Part shown: positions 17,514 to 27,084 of the stretch, one piece after another
Layout of the letters: each line of letters begins with the position of its first letter
How positions within the stretch are numbered: the stretch's first letter is position 1
Assembly: GCA_036703985.1 (NCBI GenBank)
Contig: DATNQN010000089.1
Location: 1 to 64,000 of the forward strand
Origin: Leptolyngbyaceae cyanobacterium
Lineage (GTDB): Bacteria; Cyanobacteriota; Cyanobacteriia; Cyanobacteriales; Aerosakkonemataceae
Length of the DNA stretch: 64,000 bases
Reading direction: 5' to 3'
The notes under the pieces: model-generated
Told to the model about the DNA's origin: nothing
What the model saw: only the letters and a program-made list of their open reading frames with translations
The model's database searches: none
Translations under genes and position numbers: made by a program

Positions 17514-17869
17514 CTATCTTGGACGGCCAAATTCAGCTAACAATGTGGACTTGCCACAACCGCGATGTCCGATAAAAATAATTTTGCCATCGCTAGAACA
17601 CCAATTCAGTAATTCCAGAAACCGGGTTTCTTTCGCGATCTCAATCGATATTTCGTTACCCCAAGCCAAAGAAACCAGGTTTCTCATCCCCGACGACAAT
17701 CCTGAATCGGTGTTCTAGAAGGACTATCTTCAACTAATTGCTCTAATTCTTCGATAATTTCGCCACCCTAATCTACTCTCAATTTATTTAAATCTTTTTG
17801 CTGCAATAAGGGCAATAATTCCAAATTTCGATAAGCTTCTTGAAAAGCTGCTAACAAATTTCCAGACAT
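17514..17869 (-). pseudogene. P-loop ATPase gene, interrupted by a MITE and truncated
   Basis: Reading down from ATG 17,869 gives MSGNLLAAFQEAYRNLELL..., then an in-frame TAG, then GGEIIEELEQLVEDSPS. A 126-base insertion follows, after which the frame resumes as SDGKIIFIGHRGCGKSTLLAEFGRPR and stops at 17,514. The GHRGCGKST segment is a Walker A motif, and the text around it resembles the N-terminus of a family of cyanobacterial AAA-type ATPases. Removing the insertion while keeping one CTAG restores a continuous frame. Nothing beyond the P-loop remains (no Walker B), so the gene is dead three ways: stop, insertion and truncation. Confidence 0.75.
17593..17718. mobile_element. MITE inside the ATPase pseudogene, 17-bp TIRs, CTAG borders
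   Basis: The ends CTAGAACACCAATTCAG and CTGAATCGGTGTTCTAG are inverted repeats with one mismatch. The outermost CTAG is palindromic, and excision leaving one CTAG repairs the host reading frame, so the target was CTAG with TA or CTAG duplicated. IS630/Tc1-mariner elements duplicate TA and often choose CTAG, which fits a MITE moved by such an enzyme (inference). Inside are two GAAACC(C/T)GGTTTC palindromes. Confidence 0.78.
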
Positions 17870-17940
17870 CGCGTTTTGTTGCTAAGATATTCTACCCAAC
17901 CATTATGATGACGCATTGCAAAGGCGATCGCATTCTCTGG
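17851..17940 (-). pseudogene. Possible C-terminal remnant of a gene preceding the ATPase
   Basis: On the minus strand a frame open from 17,940 reads PENAIAFAMRHHNGWVEYL and stops at 17,851, overlapping the ATPase start by 19 bases. It has no start codon of its own; a stop lies just upstream. The sequence looks protein-like, but its family is not recognised. It may be the leftover end of an operon partner of the dead ATPase. Confidence 0.3.
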
Positions 17941-17975
17941 CTATCCATTTATATTTATACCGAATTAGTAAAATT

Positions 17976-19667
17976 ATGCCCTCTCCCATCCAAATCTTAC
18001 CCGCAGAAGTCGTACACCTCATCGCCGCAGGTGAAGTAATCGACTCGTTAGCAGCAGTAGTGCGGGAATTAGTGGAAAACTCCCTGGATGCTGGCGCGAC
18101 TCGCATTACAATTTCTCTTTGGCCCGATCGCTGGTGCGTCCGAGTAGCGGATAATGGAATTGGGATGGACTTGACGGATTTGCGATTAGCAGCAACTGCC
18201 CACAGTACCAGCAAAATAAGGCATTGCGAAGATTTGTGGAAAATTATTAGTTTGGGATTTCGCGGCGAAGCTTTGCACAGTTTAGCTCAGTTATCGGAAT
18301 TGGAAATCGCCAGTCGTTCTGTAGATGGTAATGAAGGATGGCGTATTTTATATGATGCACTAGGAGAACCGATTATAGAAGAAGCTGTCGCGATCGCACC
18401 CGGAACAGTCGTCACTGCAACTAACTTATTCGGTAATTGGCAAATTCGCCGGGAAGGACTCCCCACCACCGCACAACAACTCAAAGCAGTACAAGCAATT
18501 ATTTACCAAATTGCCTTGTGCCATCCCCATGTTACCTGGCAAGTGCAACAAAGCGATCGCCAATGGTTTGCCATCAGTCCCGGCGACTCTCCCCAAGAAA
18601 TCTTGCCGCAAATTCTCCGGGATATCAAAGTCGGTGACTTGCACTTTCTGAAAGTGGAAGTATCCGGCGAAGAGGAATTGTCCGCCGTGAATCCCCAATT
18701 CCTAGAATTAGTGGTAGGTTTACCAGATAGGTGTCATCGCCACCGCCCTGACTGGGTAAGAGTAGCGACTAATGGCAGAATCGTCAAATCCTCAGAATTA
18801 GAGCAAACTATCCTGACTTGTTTCGGACGCACCTTACCGCGCGATCGCTATCCTATCTGTTTTTTACACCTGCGAATAGCACCCCATCAAATAGATTGGA
18901 ATCGCCATCCCGCCAAAGCAGAAATTTATTTGCACTCCATAAATTATTGGCAGGAACAAATCAGCCAAGCAATCGCACGCGCTTTGCAAATTAATTCAGC
19001 TAATCTACCAGAAAAATTTCACAATCACAGAGTTAGCAACCTACTGATAGCTGCCGAAAACAAAAGCAACTACAACGTCAACCGTTCCCTTTCACCAACC
19101 TCACCACCTCAAAAAGAAATTGGATTAATGGAACTGCGTGCCGTTGCCCAAGTTCGCCATACTTATATAGTGGCAGAATATCCTGCCGGACTTTGGTTAA
19201 TCGAACAACACATCGCCCACGAGCGAGTATTATACGAACAGTTATGCGATAACTGGCAACTCGTACCCCTAGAACTTCCCATCGTTTTAAACAAACTTTC
19301 TACCAAACAAATAGAACAATTGCAACGAATCGGTTTGGTAGTAGAATCTTTTGGCGAACAAATGTGGGCAGTACGCAACGCACCCAACTTATTAGCGACC
19401 AGAAATGACTGTGCAGACGCTCTTTTAGAACTTAGTTTAGGCGGTGACTTGCAAACCGCACAAGTCGCCGTTGCCTGTCGCAGTGCAATCCGCAACGGTA
19501 CTCCTCTTAGTTTAGAACAAATGCAAACTCTCTTAGCGCAATGGCAGTGCACCCGCCATCCTCGTACTTGCCCTCACGGTCGTCCGATTTATTTGTCTTT
19601 AGAAGAAACTGACCTCGCTCGTTTTTTCCGCCGTCATTGGGTAATCGGTAAAAGTCACGGTATATAA
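17976..19667 (+). CDS. mutL: DNA mismatch repair protein MutL
   Basis: The 563-aa protein has the GHKL ATPase motifs of MutL: VVRELVENSLDAGATRI near residues 25-42, DNGIGM, and GFRGEALHSLAQLSE. The C-terminal region shows the endonuclease-type motifs in near-canonical form: EQHIAHERVLYE (for DQHAxxExxxxE), ACRSAIRNG and CPHGRP. It therefore probably nicks the daughter strand, as expected in bacteria without MutH. The N-terminus MPSPIQILPAEVVHLIAAGEVI fixes the start at ATG 17,976 rather than the open frame from 17,916. It is not next to mutS, and no operon partner is visible. Confidence 0.93.
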   Translation: MPSPIQILPAEVVHLIAAGEVIDSLAAVVRELVENSLDAGATRITISLWPDRWCVRVADNGIGMDLTDLRLAATAHSTSKIRHCEDLWKIISLGFRGEALHSLAQLSELEIASRSVDGNEGWRILYDALGEPIIEEAVAIAPGTVVTATNLFGNWQIRREGLPTTAQQLKAVQAIIYQIALCHPHVTWQVQQSDRQWFAISPGDSPQEILPQILRDIKVGDLHFLKVEVSGEEELSAVNPQFLELVVGLPDRCHRHRPDWVRVATNGRIVKSSELEQTILTCFGRTLPRDRYPICFLHLRIAPHQIDWNRHPAKAEIYLHSINYWQEQISQAIARALQINSANLPEKFHNHRVSNLLIAAENKSNYNVNRSLSPTSPPQKEIGLMELRAVAQVRHTYIVAEYPAGLWLIEQHIAHERVLYEQLCDNWQLVPLELPIVLNKLSTKQIEQLQRIGLVVESFGEQMWAVRNAPNLLATRNDCADALLELSLGGDLQTAQVAVACRSAIRNGTPLSLEQMQTLLAQWQCTRHPRTCPHGRPIYLSLEETDLARFFRRHWVIGKSHGI

Positions 19668-20071
19668 TATCATTTAAATTAATATCATATCTGGTCGCAT
19701 CGGTTTCATAGAAAATGCGTTCTTATCTAAATTCCGATCTGCGTTAATCTGCGTTTATCGCTTTTTGAGCAAATCTCAGCCAAAATGCCACTCAAAATCA
19801 GCCAAAAGAGAACTTTACACTCTTAAATTTTTCACATTTATTTCTTATCTTAAAAATAATTCATTTTTTAGAAAAAACAGCAGTTTTTACTATGCTTGTA
19901 TTTACCAATTGCTACAATATGTAGTTTAAAAATAATTGTCTAGCAGCTAAAAAATACCATTATAAGCATCTGCTTATGAAGAGAATCATAATTTTTTTAA
20001 AGATTCGGTATTTTTTAGACTAGCATGATTCACTTCATGTTTATTTACAAATTTTAAATGGTGTCCGTCAA
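19668..20071. other. Intergenic region upstream of the GGDEF/EAL gene
   Basis: An AT-rich 404-base spacer. It contains a short direct repeat (CTGCGTTAATCTGCGTTTATC near 19,739-19,759) of a type dispersed in cyanobacteria. No gene, hairpin terminator or operator was recognised. Confidence 0.45.
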
Positions 20072-22519
20072 ATGATTCCAGGGAACAGTCAGAGCAGAAA
20101 GAATGGGCGGCTGACAGCTATGCTGCGATTAAAAAGTAACTTTCATAGCTGGGGATTACAAACTCGTCTTTTACTACCGATTGGGTTGGTTTTAGGGGTT
20201 GCACTTACTCAGGCAATATTTACTAAAATTTCAACCGAGCGGCAAATGGAACTTTTGGTACATAGACAGGGTGTTGCCGTATTGGATGATATTATTAAAT
20301 CAACCGCTGAAAAACGTCTTTTTCAAGAAAAATTCGCTCAATTATTGTCAATGCAAAGTGGTTTGGCTCAAGCTATCAAAAAAAACGATCGCCAAACTTT
20401 AACCAATACTTTATCTCCTTTCCATCAAAAAATTAATTTAGGAGATATTCACGTATATAATCAAAAAAGCCAAGAGATTTTAAAATTAGGAGAAATCCTC
20501 AATAAAAAAATCGAATTATCGATGATTAAATCCGCTTTATCCGGGCTAAGCAACTCTAAAATCGAAGTTACCCCCGATGGATTGATAATATTAGCATCAT
20601 CTCCTATCATCGAAAATCGAAACATCGTCGGAGCAATTTTAGTTAGTCATAAACTAAGTGGAAAAGCGCTCGAACAACTCAAGCCAGCACATGGGGTACA
20701 ATTAGCTTTATTTCACCAAAATAAACTGGTGGGCAGTATGGTTTCTCAACCAGGATTGCCGGGGGTGGTAAGTCAATTTAAATCTCCTAAATATCAGCTA
20801 TCTGGCATTGATAAAAATTTCATTGCCTACAATTTTTATCTCACTTCTAAACCTTTGACTAAAAACAGCTTATTAGTGGCATTAGTACCGATCGAAGAAT
20901 TTGTTTCGGTAGCAAAGCAGCAAAATATTATTTTTTTTATAAGTAATATAGTTTTGCTGTTTACTTTATCGTGGTTTATCTTAGTGCTAGATCGCGATAT
21001 TGCTAAACCATTAAAAATTATGGTGAATACCACTTTGGATATGGTAAATGGTAACTATCATCGTCGGGTGCTACCTTGTCAAATTCCTGAATTAAACGAT
21101 TTAGCAAAAAGTATTAATTTTTTAGCCGAAAAATTAGAGGTTCAACTAGCCAAATTATCTCATCAGGCATACCACGACACCTTAACTAATTTACCAAATC
21201 GCGCTTTATTTTTAAATAATTTAGAAAAAGCTTTAATGGATACGAAAAAATACAAGTCATCATCAGCAGTGCTATTTTTGGATTTAGATGGGTTTAAAGT
21301 AATCAACGATAGTTTAGGTCATAAAACAGGAGATCGATTACTAATGGCAGTTAGCAAACGGCTAAAAGAATGCGTGCGATCGCAAGATGTAGTGGCACGG
21401 TTTGGCGGTGATGAATTTACCATCTTACTCAAAGATATTACTGAAGAAAAAGAAGCGATTAACGTTGCAGAAAGAATTATTCAAAAATTGCAAACGCCCT
21501 TTATTTTGGAAGGACGAGAAGTATTTATCAGTAGCAGCATTGGTATTGCTTTAGACACCGGGAATTGCGATCGGGGTGATGCACTACTGCGTAATGCAGA
21601 TTCGGCAATGTACGAAGCCAAGAAAAGGGGGAAATCTCGCTATACGCTATTTCAGCCGGAGATGGATTCTCGTGCGTTTGAACGCTTACAATTAGCAACG
21701 GATTTGCGAAAAGCGATCGAGCATCAAGAGTTGAGACTTTACTATCAACCAGTAGTGCAATTAGAAAGCGGTATCATTACCGAAGTAGAAGCATTAGTTC
21801 GTTGGCAACATCCCTATATCGGTTTAATTTCTCCGGCAAAATTCATTCCTTTAGCGGAAGAAACGGGGTTGATTTTACAAATTGGAGAATGGGTTTTGCA
21901 AAAAGCTTGCCAACAAGCACGCACGTGGCAGTTGCAGCATCCGGGATATCCTCCTTTAATTGTAGGTGTTAACCTTTCTCCCAAACAGTTTCAACAACCA
22001 GAATTAGTGGAAAAAATAGCCGAAATTTTGACATTAACTGAGTTACCGCCTCAGTGTTTAAAACTAGAAATTACTGAAAGTATGATGATGGAGGAGGGAG
22101 AAACTACCATTGCTACTTTATATCGATTGAAACAATTAGGTATCGGCTTAGCAATTGATGATTTCGGTACTGGTTTTTCTGCTTTGAATTATCTTAAACG
22201 ATTTCCAGTAGATACCCTCAAAATTGATGGTTCGTTTATCAAAGGGTTAGGGCATAATCGAGAAGACACGGCAATTGTTCATGCAGTAATTGCTTTTGCG
22301 AAAGCATTGCATCTCAGCGTCACTGCTGAAGGAGTGGAAACCTCAGAACAATTATCTCAACTCAAGCTATTGGGATGCGATCGCGGACAAGGATATTATT
22401 TTTGTGCGCCCATATCTGGAGATGCAGTGAAGATGTTAATAGATAAATTATTACAAAAGCAGTTTTTTGACCCGGAAATCTCTCCTAACTCCCTGATTCC
22501 CTCTTTCATTTCCTCATAA
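20072..22519 (+). CDS. Membrane GGDEF/EAL protein (c-di-GMP turnover)
   Basis: The 815-aa protein has two membrane helices (about 30-52 and 285-307) bracketing an extracytoplasmic sensor region, then a HAMP-like linker (about 308-362), a GGDEF domain (about 370-530, intact RFGGDEF near 443) and an EAL domain (about 545-795, EVEALVRW near 570 and DDFGTGFSAL). Both catalytic motifs are intact, so it could make and break c-di-GMP; which activity dominates is unknown. The sensor domain is not a standard Cache by eye. In cyanobacteria c-di-GMP controls motility and aggregation. It is monocistronic. Confidence 0.92.
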   Translation: MIPGNSQSRKNGRLTAMLRLKSNFHSWGLQTRLLLPIGLVLGVALTQAIFTKISTERQMELLVHRQGVAVLDDIIKSTAEKRLFQEKFAQLLSMQSGLAQAIKKNDRQTLTNTLSPFHQKINLGDIHVYNQKSQEILKLGEILNKKIELSMIKSALSGLSNSKIEVTPDGLIILASSPIIENRNIVGAILVSHKLSGKALEQLKPAHGVQLALFHQNKLVGSMVSQPGLPGVVSQFKSPKYQLSGIDKNFIAYNFYLTSKPLTKNSLLVALVPIEEFVSVAKQQNIIFFISNIVLLFTLSWFILVLDRDIAKPLKIMVNTTLDMVNGNYHRRVLPCQIPELNDLAKSINFLAEKLEVQLAKLSHQAYHDTLTNLPNRALFLNNLEKALMDTKKYKSSSAVLFLDLDGFKVINDSLGHKTGDRLLMAVSKRLKECVRSQDVVARFGGDEFTILLKDITEEKEAINVAERIIQKLQTPFILEGREVFISSSIGIALDTGNCDRGDALLRNADSAMYEAKKRGKSRYTLFQPEMDSRAFERLQLATDLRKAIEHQELRLYYQPVVQLESGIITEVEALVRWQHPYIGLISPAKFIPLAEETGLILQIGEWVLQKACQQARTWQLQHPGYPPLIVGVNLSPKQFQQPELVEKIAEILTLTELPPQCLKLEITESMMMEEGETTIATLYRLKQLGIGLAIDDFGTGFSALNYLKRFPVDTLKIDGSFIKGLGHNREDTAIVHAVIAFAKALHLSVTAEGVETSEQLSQLKLLGCDRGQGYYFCAPISGDAVKMLIDKLLQKQFFDPEISPNSLIPSFISS

Positions 22520-22602
22520 ATCGTCAATTCTGCCGTACCTGCGGAGTTTCGATCATTGCATTCGAGCGCTTCTCATACCAATTTCCTTTTTTCTACGTTA
22601 CT

Positions 22603-22713
22603 AAATATAGCGATCCTATTTAAGTAATCAACCCCACCCTAGCCCTCCCCTTACCAAGGGGAGGGCTAGGGTGGGGTTAAGTTGTTCGCAATTCATTTAG
22701 GATCGCTATATTT
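22603..22713. mobile_element. MITE-like element, TATAGCGATCCTA ends, single core with 23-bp hairpin
   Basis: The terminal repeats AAATATAGCGATCCTA and TAGGATCGCTATATTT are exact inverses (16 bp). The core forms a perfect 23-bp stem (22,630-22,652 with 22,656-22,678) around a 3-base loop, beginning AACCCCACCCTAGCCC. It is the shorter relative of the element at 11,761-11,944. Its right end abuts a damaged minus-strand reading frame. Confidence 0.82.
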
Positions 22714-22774
22714 CTCCCGGCTCCGGCTCGACCGAGCGATCGCCGAGACTCCTGCCAAAATAGTAAACGTAGCA

Positions 22775-23068
22775 CTACTCGATCGAACTGGTACGACCAT
22801 CCGATCGAACTTGCGTTACTGCCGCCGCGTCAACGGAGATAGAATCTTTGGAAACCATCCGACTCACTGTTCGTCCCCAACTTCGTACCTTGTTCTGACA
22901 GGCGTTCCTAGCATGAGCGTAGTTTAATTCCTGCTTACTCGCCCCGCTGCCTGGTAAACTTCGCCAACTAGATGTTACTTCCGTTATGGGAGGTAGTGAA
23001 GGTACGATCGTGCCTAAAAAAACAGCAGTCATCGCTAAAGAGGGGGATAATGTTTGGCGATCGGACAT
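22775..23068 (-). CDS. Small exported protein, possibly truncated
   Basis: The 97-aa frame has a plausible signal sequence (MSDRQTLSPSLAMTAVFLGTIVPSLPP) and a hydrophilic remainder (ACQNKVRSWGRTVSRMVSKD). After the TAG at 22,775 the same frame continues for 22 protein-like codons (CYVYYFGRSLGDRS...) and ends at a stop inside the MITE border. The gene may therefore have been longer, and be damaged by a nonsense codon and the MITE. Family not recognised. It is divergent from the pentapeptide gene at 23,246. Confidence 0.4.
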   Translation of the reverse strand: MSDRQTLSPSLAMTAVFLGTIVPSLPPITEVTSSWRSLPGSGASKQELNYAHARNACQNKVRSWGRTVSRMVSKDSISVDAAAVTQVRSDGRTSSIE

Positions 23069-23245
23069 AACTTAGAACCGTGACTTCCGATCTAACCGTA
23101 TCTCGTTGCCCAAAAATTTCGTCCCCCATTAGGTAGGTTTCATTCCTGGTAAAACTTTATTTTGCTAAGTTTAGTTTTAAATCATCCTTCTATAGTTAGA
23201 TTTTGATAATAATATCAATAGGAAAGCTTTTTCCCTGTCAAACCT

Positions 23246-24373
23246 ATGCAAAAAACCATCTTTCAGCTTGCACTTCTGACGCTCTTTCTGGGGTTCGCCA
23301 CCCCAACTCGCGCCGCCAACCCCGAACACATCAAAAAATTACTGACAACCAACCAGTGTCCTAAATGCGACCTGAGTAACGTAGACTTGCGGGGTGGTAT
23401 CTTCCGAGGAGCCGACCTCAGCAATGCTAATTTAGCAGGTGCGATGTTAGAAAATGCAGACTTGAGAGGGGCAAAGTTATTCAACGCTAATTTACAAAAA
23501 ACCGTTCTTAGAGGGGCAATATTAGAATCAGCTGACCTAGAACAAGCCAAAATGCAAGATGCCATGCTCAGGGGAGCTAAACTCAGGGGAGCCAGCCTCA
23601 AAAATGCCAGAATGCGCGGTGCTAGGCTCAGAGAAACTGACTTAAGAGAAACTAATTTAACAACGGCTTTTTTAATCGAAGCCGTCTTGACGGAAGCTAA
23701 TTTAAGCATGGCTGACTTGCGGGGTGCTGTCCTCACCAATGCAAAAATTAGTAAAGCTAATTTGGAAACCGCCAATTGTGAAAGCGCTAACTTAACGGGT
23801 GCCGATTTAACAGATGCTTACCTTGGCGACGCCACTCTTAGAAATGCCGTTCTCACCAATGCCAATCTGAGGGGCGCTAACTTAGCAGCCGTTAGTTTGA
23901 TGGGTGCAAAATTAAACGGGGCAATCCTCAATCGTACCGATATGCAGGGAGCTAATCTGAGTCAAGCTAGCCTCACAAATGCCAAGATTGCTAATGCTGA
24001 CTTGAGTAAAACCGTTCTAACTATGGCTAATTTAAAAGGTGCTAATCTAACCAACACAAAATTGATTAGTGCCTATCTATTTACCGCAAATTTAGAAAAT
24101 GCCATTCTCAGTAATGCAGACTTGACTAGCGCTAATTTGGAAAACGCTAACCTGAGAAATGCCAATTTTAACAATGCTAATTTAAGTCAAGCTACTCTCA
24201 GATATGCCAATTTATTCGATACGAATTTGCTGGGAGCAACTTTAAGCGATGTGGACTTGCGAGAAACTAATATCAAGCAAGCAAAGTTAGTTCCCGACCT
24301 GTTTAGTCATGCCGCTCGCATGGATCGTAGAAGATTAGTTGATTTTCGTTTAAATAGGCATTTTTTAGAATAA
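23246..24373 (+). CDS. Exported pentapeptide-repeat protein (long)
   Basis: The 375-aa protein has a signal peptide (MQKTIFQLALLTLFLGFATPTRA), the leader NPEHIKKLLTTNQCPKCDLS, and about 60 tandem pentapeptides (ADLRGAxL type) to near residue 345, then a basic tail (MDRRRLVDFRLNRHF). The leader with its CxxC pair matches that of the protein at 10,996-11,616 almost exactly, so the two are paralogues differing in repeat number. It should form a long right-handed beta-helix in the periplasm or outside the cell. Function unknown. Confidence 0.9.
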   Translation: MQKTIFQLALLTLFLGFATPTRAANPEHIKKLLTTNQCPKCDLSNVDLRGGIFRGADLSNANLAGAMLENADLRGAKLFNANLQKTVLRGAILESADLEQAKMQDAMLRGAKLRGASLKNARMRGARLRETDLRETNLTTAFLIEAVLTEANLSMADLRGAVLTNAKISKANLETANCESANLTGADLTDAYLGDATLRNAVLTNANLRGANLAAVSLMGAKLNGAILNRTDMQGANLSQASLTNAKIANADLSKTVLTMANLKGANLTNTKLISAYLFTANLENAILSNADLTSANLENANLRNANFNNANLSQATLRYANLFDTNLLGATLSDVDLRETNIKQAKLVPDLFSHAARMDRRRLVDFRLNRHFLE

Positions 24374-24580
24374 AAATTTCATCAAACTAAATAATCAAAC
24401 TTTTTAATAATTTTATTCAACCAGATAATATTTTTTCGAGCGATCCTGTAAATATCATTTAAAAAATCTCTCTACTACCTCTAAAGTGCTAATTTAAATA
24501 GATACGAATTTATTTTTATAAAGTTGTTAAGATCGTCAATTTTAAAACTCGATCGCGCTCATTACTTATCCTTCTTCTTT

Positions 24581-27079
24581 ATGAATAATTCTCCCGCTTC
24601 CTTGCTTAAACAAGTTAATCTAAAACAGCTTCCGCAATTTCGCAGGCGCTTCTCAAGTATTCCAGTGGCGTTCGGAGTTTTATTGTTGGGTTTAATTCTG
24701 ACTGGTTTAGCTTGGAACTATACTAACCGAACCATTAAACAAGAAACAGAAGTTCAGTTTACCAGAGAAATTGATGAAGGAATCATTGCACTCAACAATC
24801 GCATTCAAGTTTATTTAAATACATTTTACGCTGCTCGCGGACTTTGGGTATCTCAGAACCTTGATGTAAAATACGAACAATGGAAAGCTTTTGTTACTTC
24901 ATTAGACTTGCATAAAAGATATCCCGGCATTAACGGGTTAGGTTTTATTCGCTACGTACCGAATAATAGATTGGAATACGAACGATGGGTGAAAGAAAAC
25001 AGGGGAAATGAAGAACTAATTTATCAAAATTACGTAGTTAAACCGCCAGGAGAGCGTCCTGATTATTTTGTCATTGAATATTGCGAACCAATTCAGCGCA
25101 ACCAAAAAGCGATCGGATTAGATGTAGGACACGAACCGATCCGCCGTCGAGGTGTAGAACAAGCTAGAGATACTGGTGAACCCGCTGCCACCGGACGAAT
25201 TATTTTAGTGCAAGACGTTCAACGTACTCCGGGATTGCTAATTTATTTACCGATTTATCGCTTGGGAATGCCAGTAAGTACCGTTGAAGAAAGACGGAAA
25301 GCTTTTTTTGGTTTCATTTACGCACCTTTTCGCGTCCAAGATTTAATTGAAGAAGGATTGCCAACTACCGTTAAACAACATTTTAATTTAGTGGTTTATC
25401 ACAACCGTGATTTGATGTACGGTCAGGCAGAAAACTTACCTAATAATAGTAATAATTTACTATATCATCGAAATATAACTATAAATGTAGCAGGAGAACC
25501 TTGGAATATATACTTCGTTCAACGTCCAGATTTAAAGCTTAACTCCCAACACAAATTACCGCTAATTGTTTTAATTATTGGCACTCTTAGTAGTTTATTA
25601 TTGTTTGGCATTGTTTGGTCTTTAGCCATTTCTTACAACCGGACAAAAGAAGCCAAAAAAGCATCGGATGCTGCTAAAGAAGCCGCCGATGTTGCCAATC
25701 GCTCGAAAAGCGAGTTTCTTGCCAACATGAGTCACGAACTGCGAACTCCCTTAAACGCCATTTTAGGCTTTACCCAAATTTTGCAAAGAGACTCTTCTCT
25801 CCAGCGAGAACAGCAAGAAAGTATCGCTATTATTAGTCGGAGTGGCGAACATTTGCTGTCTTTAATCAATGATGTTTTAGATATGTCGAAAATTGAAGCT
25901 GGAAGGATTACTTTTACTCCCAACAGTTTCGACCTCTATCGCTTATTGAATACAGTTGAAGAGATGTTTCAACTGAAAGCAGAAAACAAAGGAATACAAA
26001 TTATTCTCGAACGACATCCGGATGTTCCCCAATACGTGCAAACTGATGAAAACAAGCTGCGTCAAGTCTTAATTAATCTGATCGGTAATGCGATCAAATT
26101 CACTGAAGAAGGAGGCGTGATTCTCAGAGTCGGATATCAACCAGAAAAATTAATCTTTGAAGTGGAAGATACTGGTGCCGGGATCGCACCTCACGAACTG
26201 GAAAATTTGTTTACTGCTTTCGTACAAACTGAAACCGGACGCAAATCTCAAGAAGGTACAGGTTTGGGTTTACCTATTAGTAAAAAATTCGTGCAGTTGA
26301 TGGGTGGCGACATTTCCGTAACTAGCGAAGTTGGTCGAGGCACGATTTTTCATTTTGATATCCAAATTACGCAAGTTCAGGCGTCTGAGATTCTAGCTAC
26401 TAAGTCAACTCAACGAGTAATCGCTTTAGCACCCGATCAGCCAATATATCGAATTTTAGTAGTAGATGACCGCTGGGAAAACCGCCGCGTTCTCAGCCAA
26501 TTACTGTCATCAATCGGTTTTCAAATGCGGGAAGCAACTAACGGTCAAGAAGCTATTGAAGTTTGGCAAAGCTGGGAACCACATTTAATTTGGATGGATA
26601 TGCGAATGCCCGTGATGGATGGCTATGAAGCGACTAAACGCATTAAAGCAACTCCTAAAGGTCAAGCTACTGCGATTATTGCTTTAACTGCTAGTGCTTT
26701 TGAAGAAGAACGAAATATTGTTTTAGCAGCTGGGTGCGATGATTTTGTGCGTAAACCATTCCGGGAAGCAGTGATTTTTGACAAGATAGCTGAAAAGTTA
26801 GGAGTGAAATATATTTACGAACAAAAAGACGATCGAGAACAACAGATTAATTCTCAGCCAGCAGACATTTCTCTTGCAGAATTACAAACCCGTCACTTAT
26901 CAAAAATGGATGTTCAATGGATTAATGATTTACATCAAGCAGCGATTGAATTAAATCTGAAAAAAACGCTGGTGTTGATCGAGCAAATTACTACAGAGCA
27001 TGATTCGCTCGCCAACATCTTAAAAAACTGGGCTAATAGTTTTCAATTTCAAAACATTGTTGATTTAACTAAAGGTTGA
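24581..27079 (+). CDS. CHASE-domain hybrid histidine kinase
   Basis: From ATG 24,581 (832 aa; the frame is open a further 19 codons upstream) the protein has a membrane helix near 28-48, an extracytoplasmic CHASE domain (about 70-290, with PGINGLGFIRYVP and EYCEPIQRN), a second helix near 322-345, a histidine kinase (MSHELRTPLNAILGF, H near 386; NLIGNAIKFTEEG, DTGAGI, GTGLGLPIS) and a C-terminal receiver (about 625-740, LVVDDRWENRR, phospho-Asp in IWMDMRMP). A further 80-residue helical tail could be an Hpt-like remnant but no HxxKG is seen. CHASE ligands are small molecules; the ligand here is unknown. The next gene begins 5 bases after its stop. Confidence 0.92.
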   Translation: MNNSPASLLKQVNLKQLPQFRRRFSSIPVAFGVLLLGLILTGLAWNYTNRTIKQETEVQFTREIDEGIIALNNRIQVYLNTFYAARGLWVSQNLDVKYEQWKAFVTSLDLHKRYPGINGLGFIRYVPNNRLEYERWVKENRGNEELIYQNYVVKPPGERPDYFVIEYCEPIQRNQKAIGLDVGHEPIRRRGVEQARDTGEPAATGRIILVQDVQRTPGLLIYLPIYRLGMPVSTVEERRKAFFGFIYAPFRVQDLIEEGLPTTVKQHFNLVVYHNRDLMYGQAENLPNNSNNLLYHRNITINVAGEPWNIYFVQRPDLKLNSQHKLPLIVLIIGTLSSLLLFGIVWSLAISYNRTKEAKKASDAAKEAADVANRSKSEFLANMSHELRTPLNAILGFTQILQRDSSLQREQQESIAIISRSGEHLLSLINDVLDMSKIEAGRITFTPNSFDLYRLLNTVEEMFQLKAENKGIQIILERHPDVPQYVQTDENKLRQVLINLIGNAIKFTEEGGVILRVGYQPEKLIFEVEDTGAGIAPHELENLFTAFVQTETGRKSQEGTGLGLPISKKFVQLMGGDISVTSEVGRGTIFHFDIQITQVQASEILATKSTQRVIALAPDQPIYRILVVDDRWENRRVLSQLLSSIGFQMREATNGQEAIEVWQSWEPHLIWMDMRMPVMDGYEATKRIKATPKGQATAIIALTASAFEEERNIVLAAGCDDFVRKPFREAVIFDKIAEKLGVKYIYEQKDDREQQINSQPADISLAELQTRHLSKMDVQWINDLHQAAIELNLKKTLVLIEQITTEHDSLANILKNWANSFQFQNIVDLTKG

Positions 27080-27084
27080 TAATT

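Noticed and set aside
17488-17718. Plus-strand frame across the MITE and pseudogene
   Set aside because: The opposite strand carries a recognisable P-loop ATPase remnant; this frame is its antisense plus the MITE.
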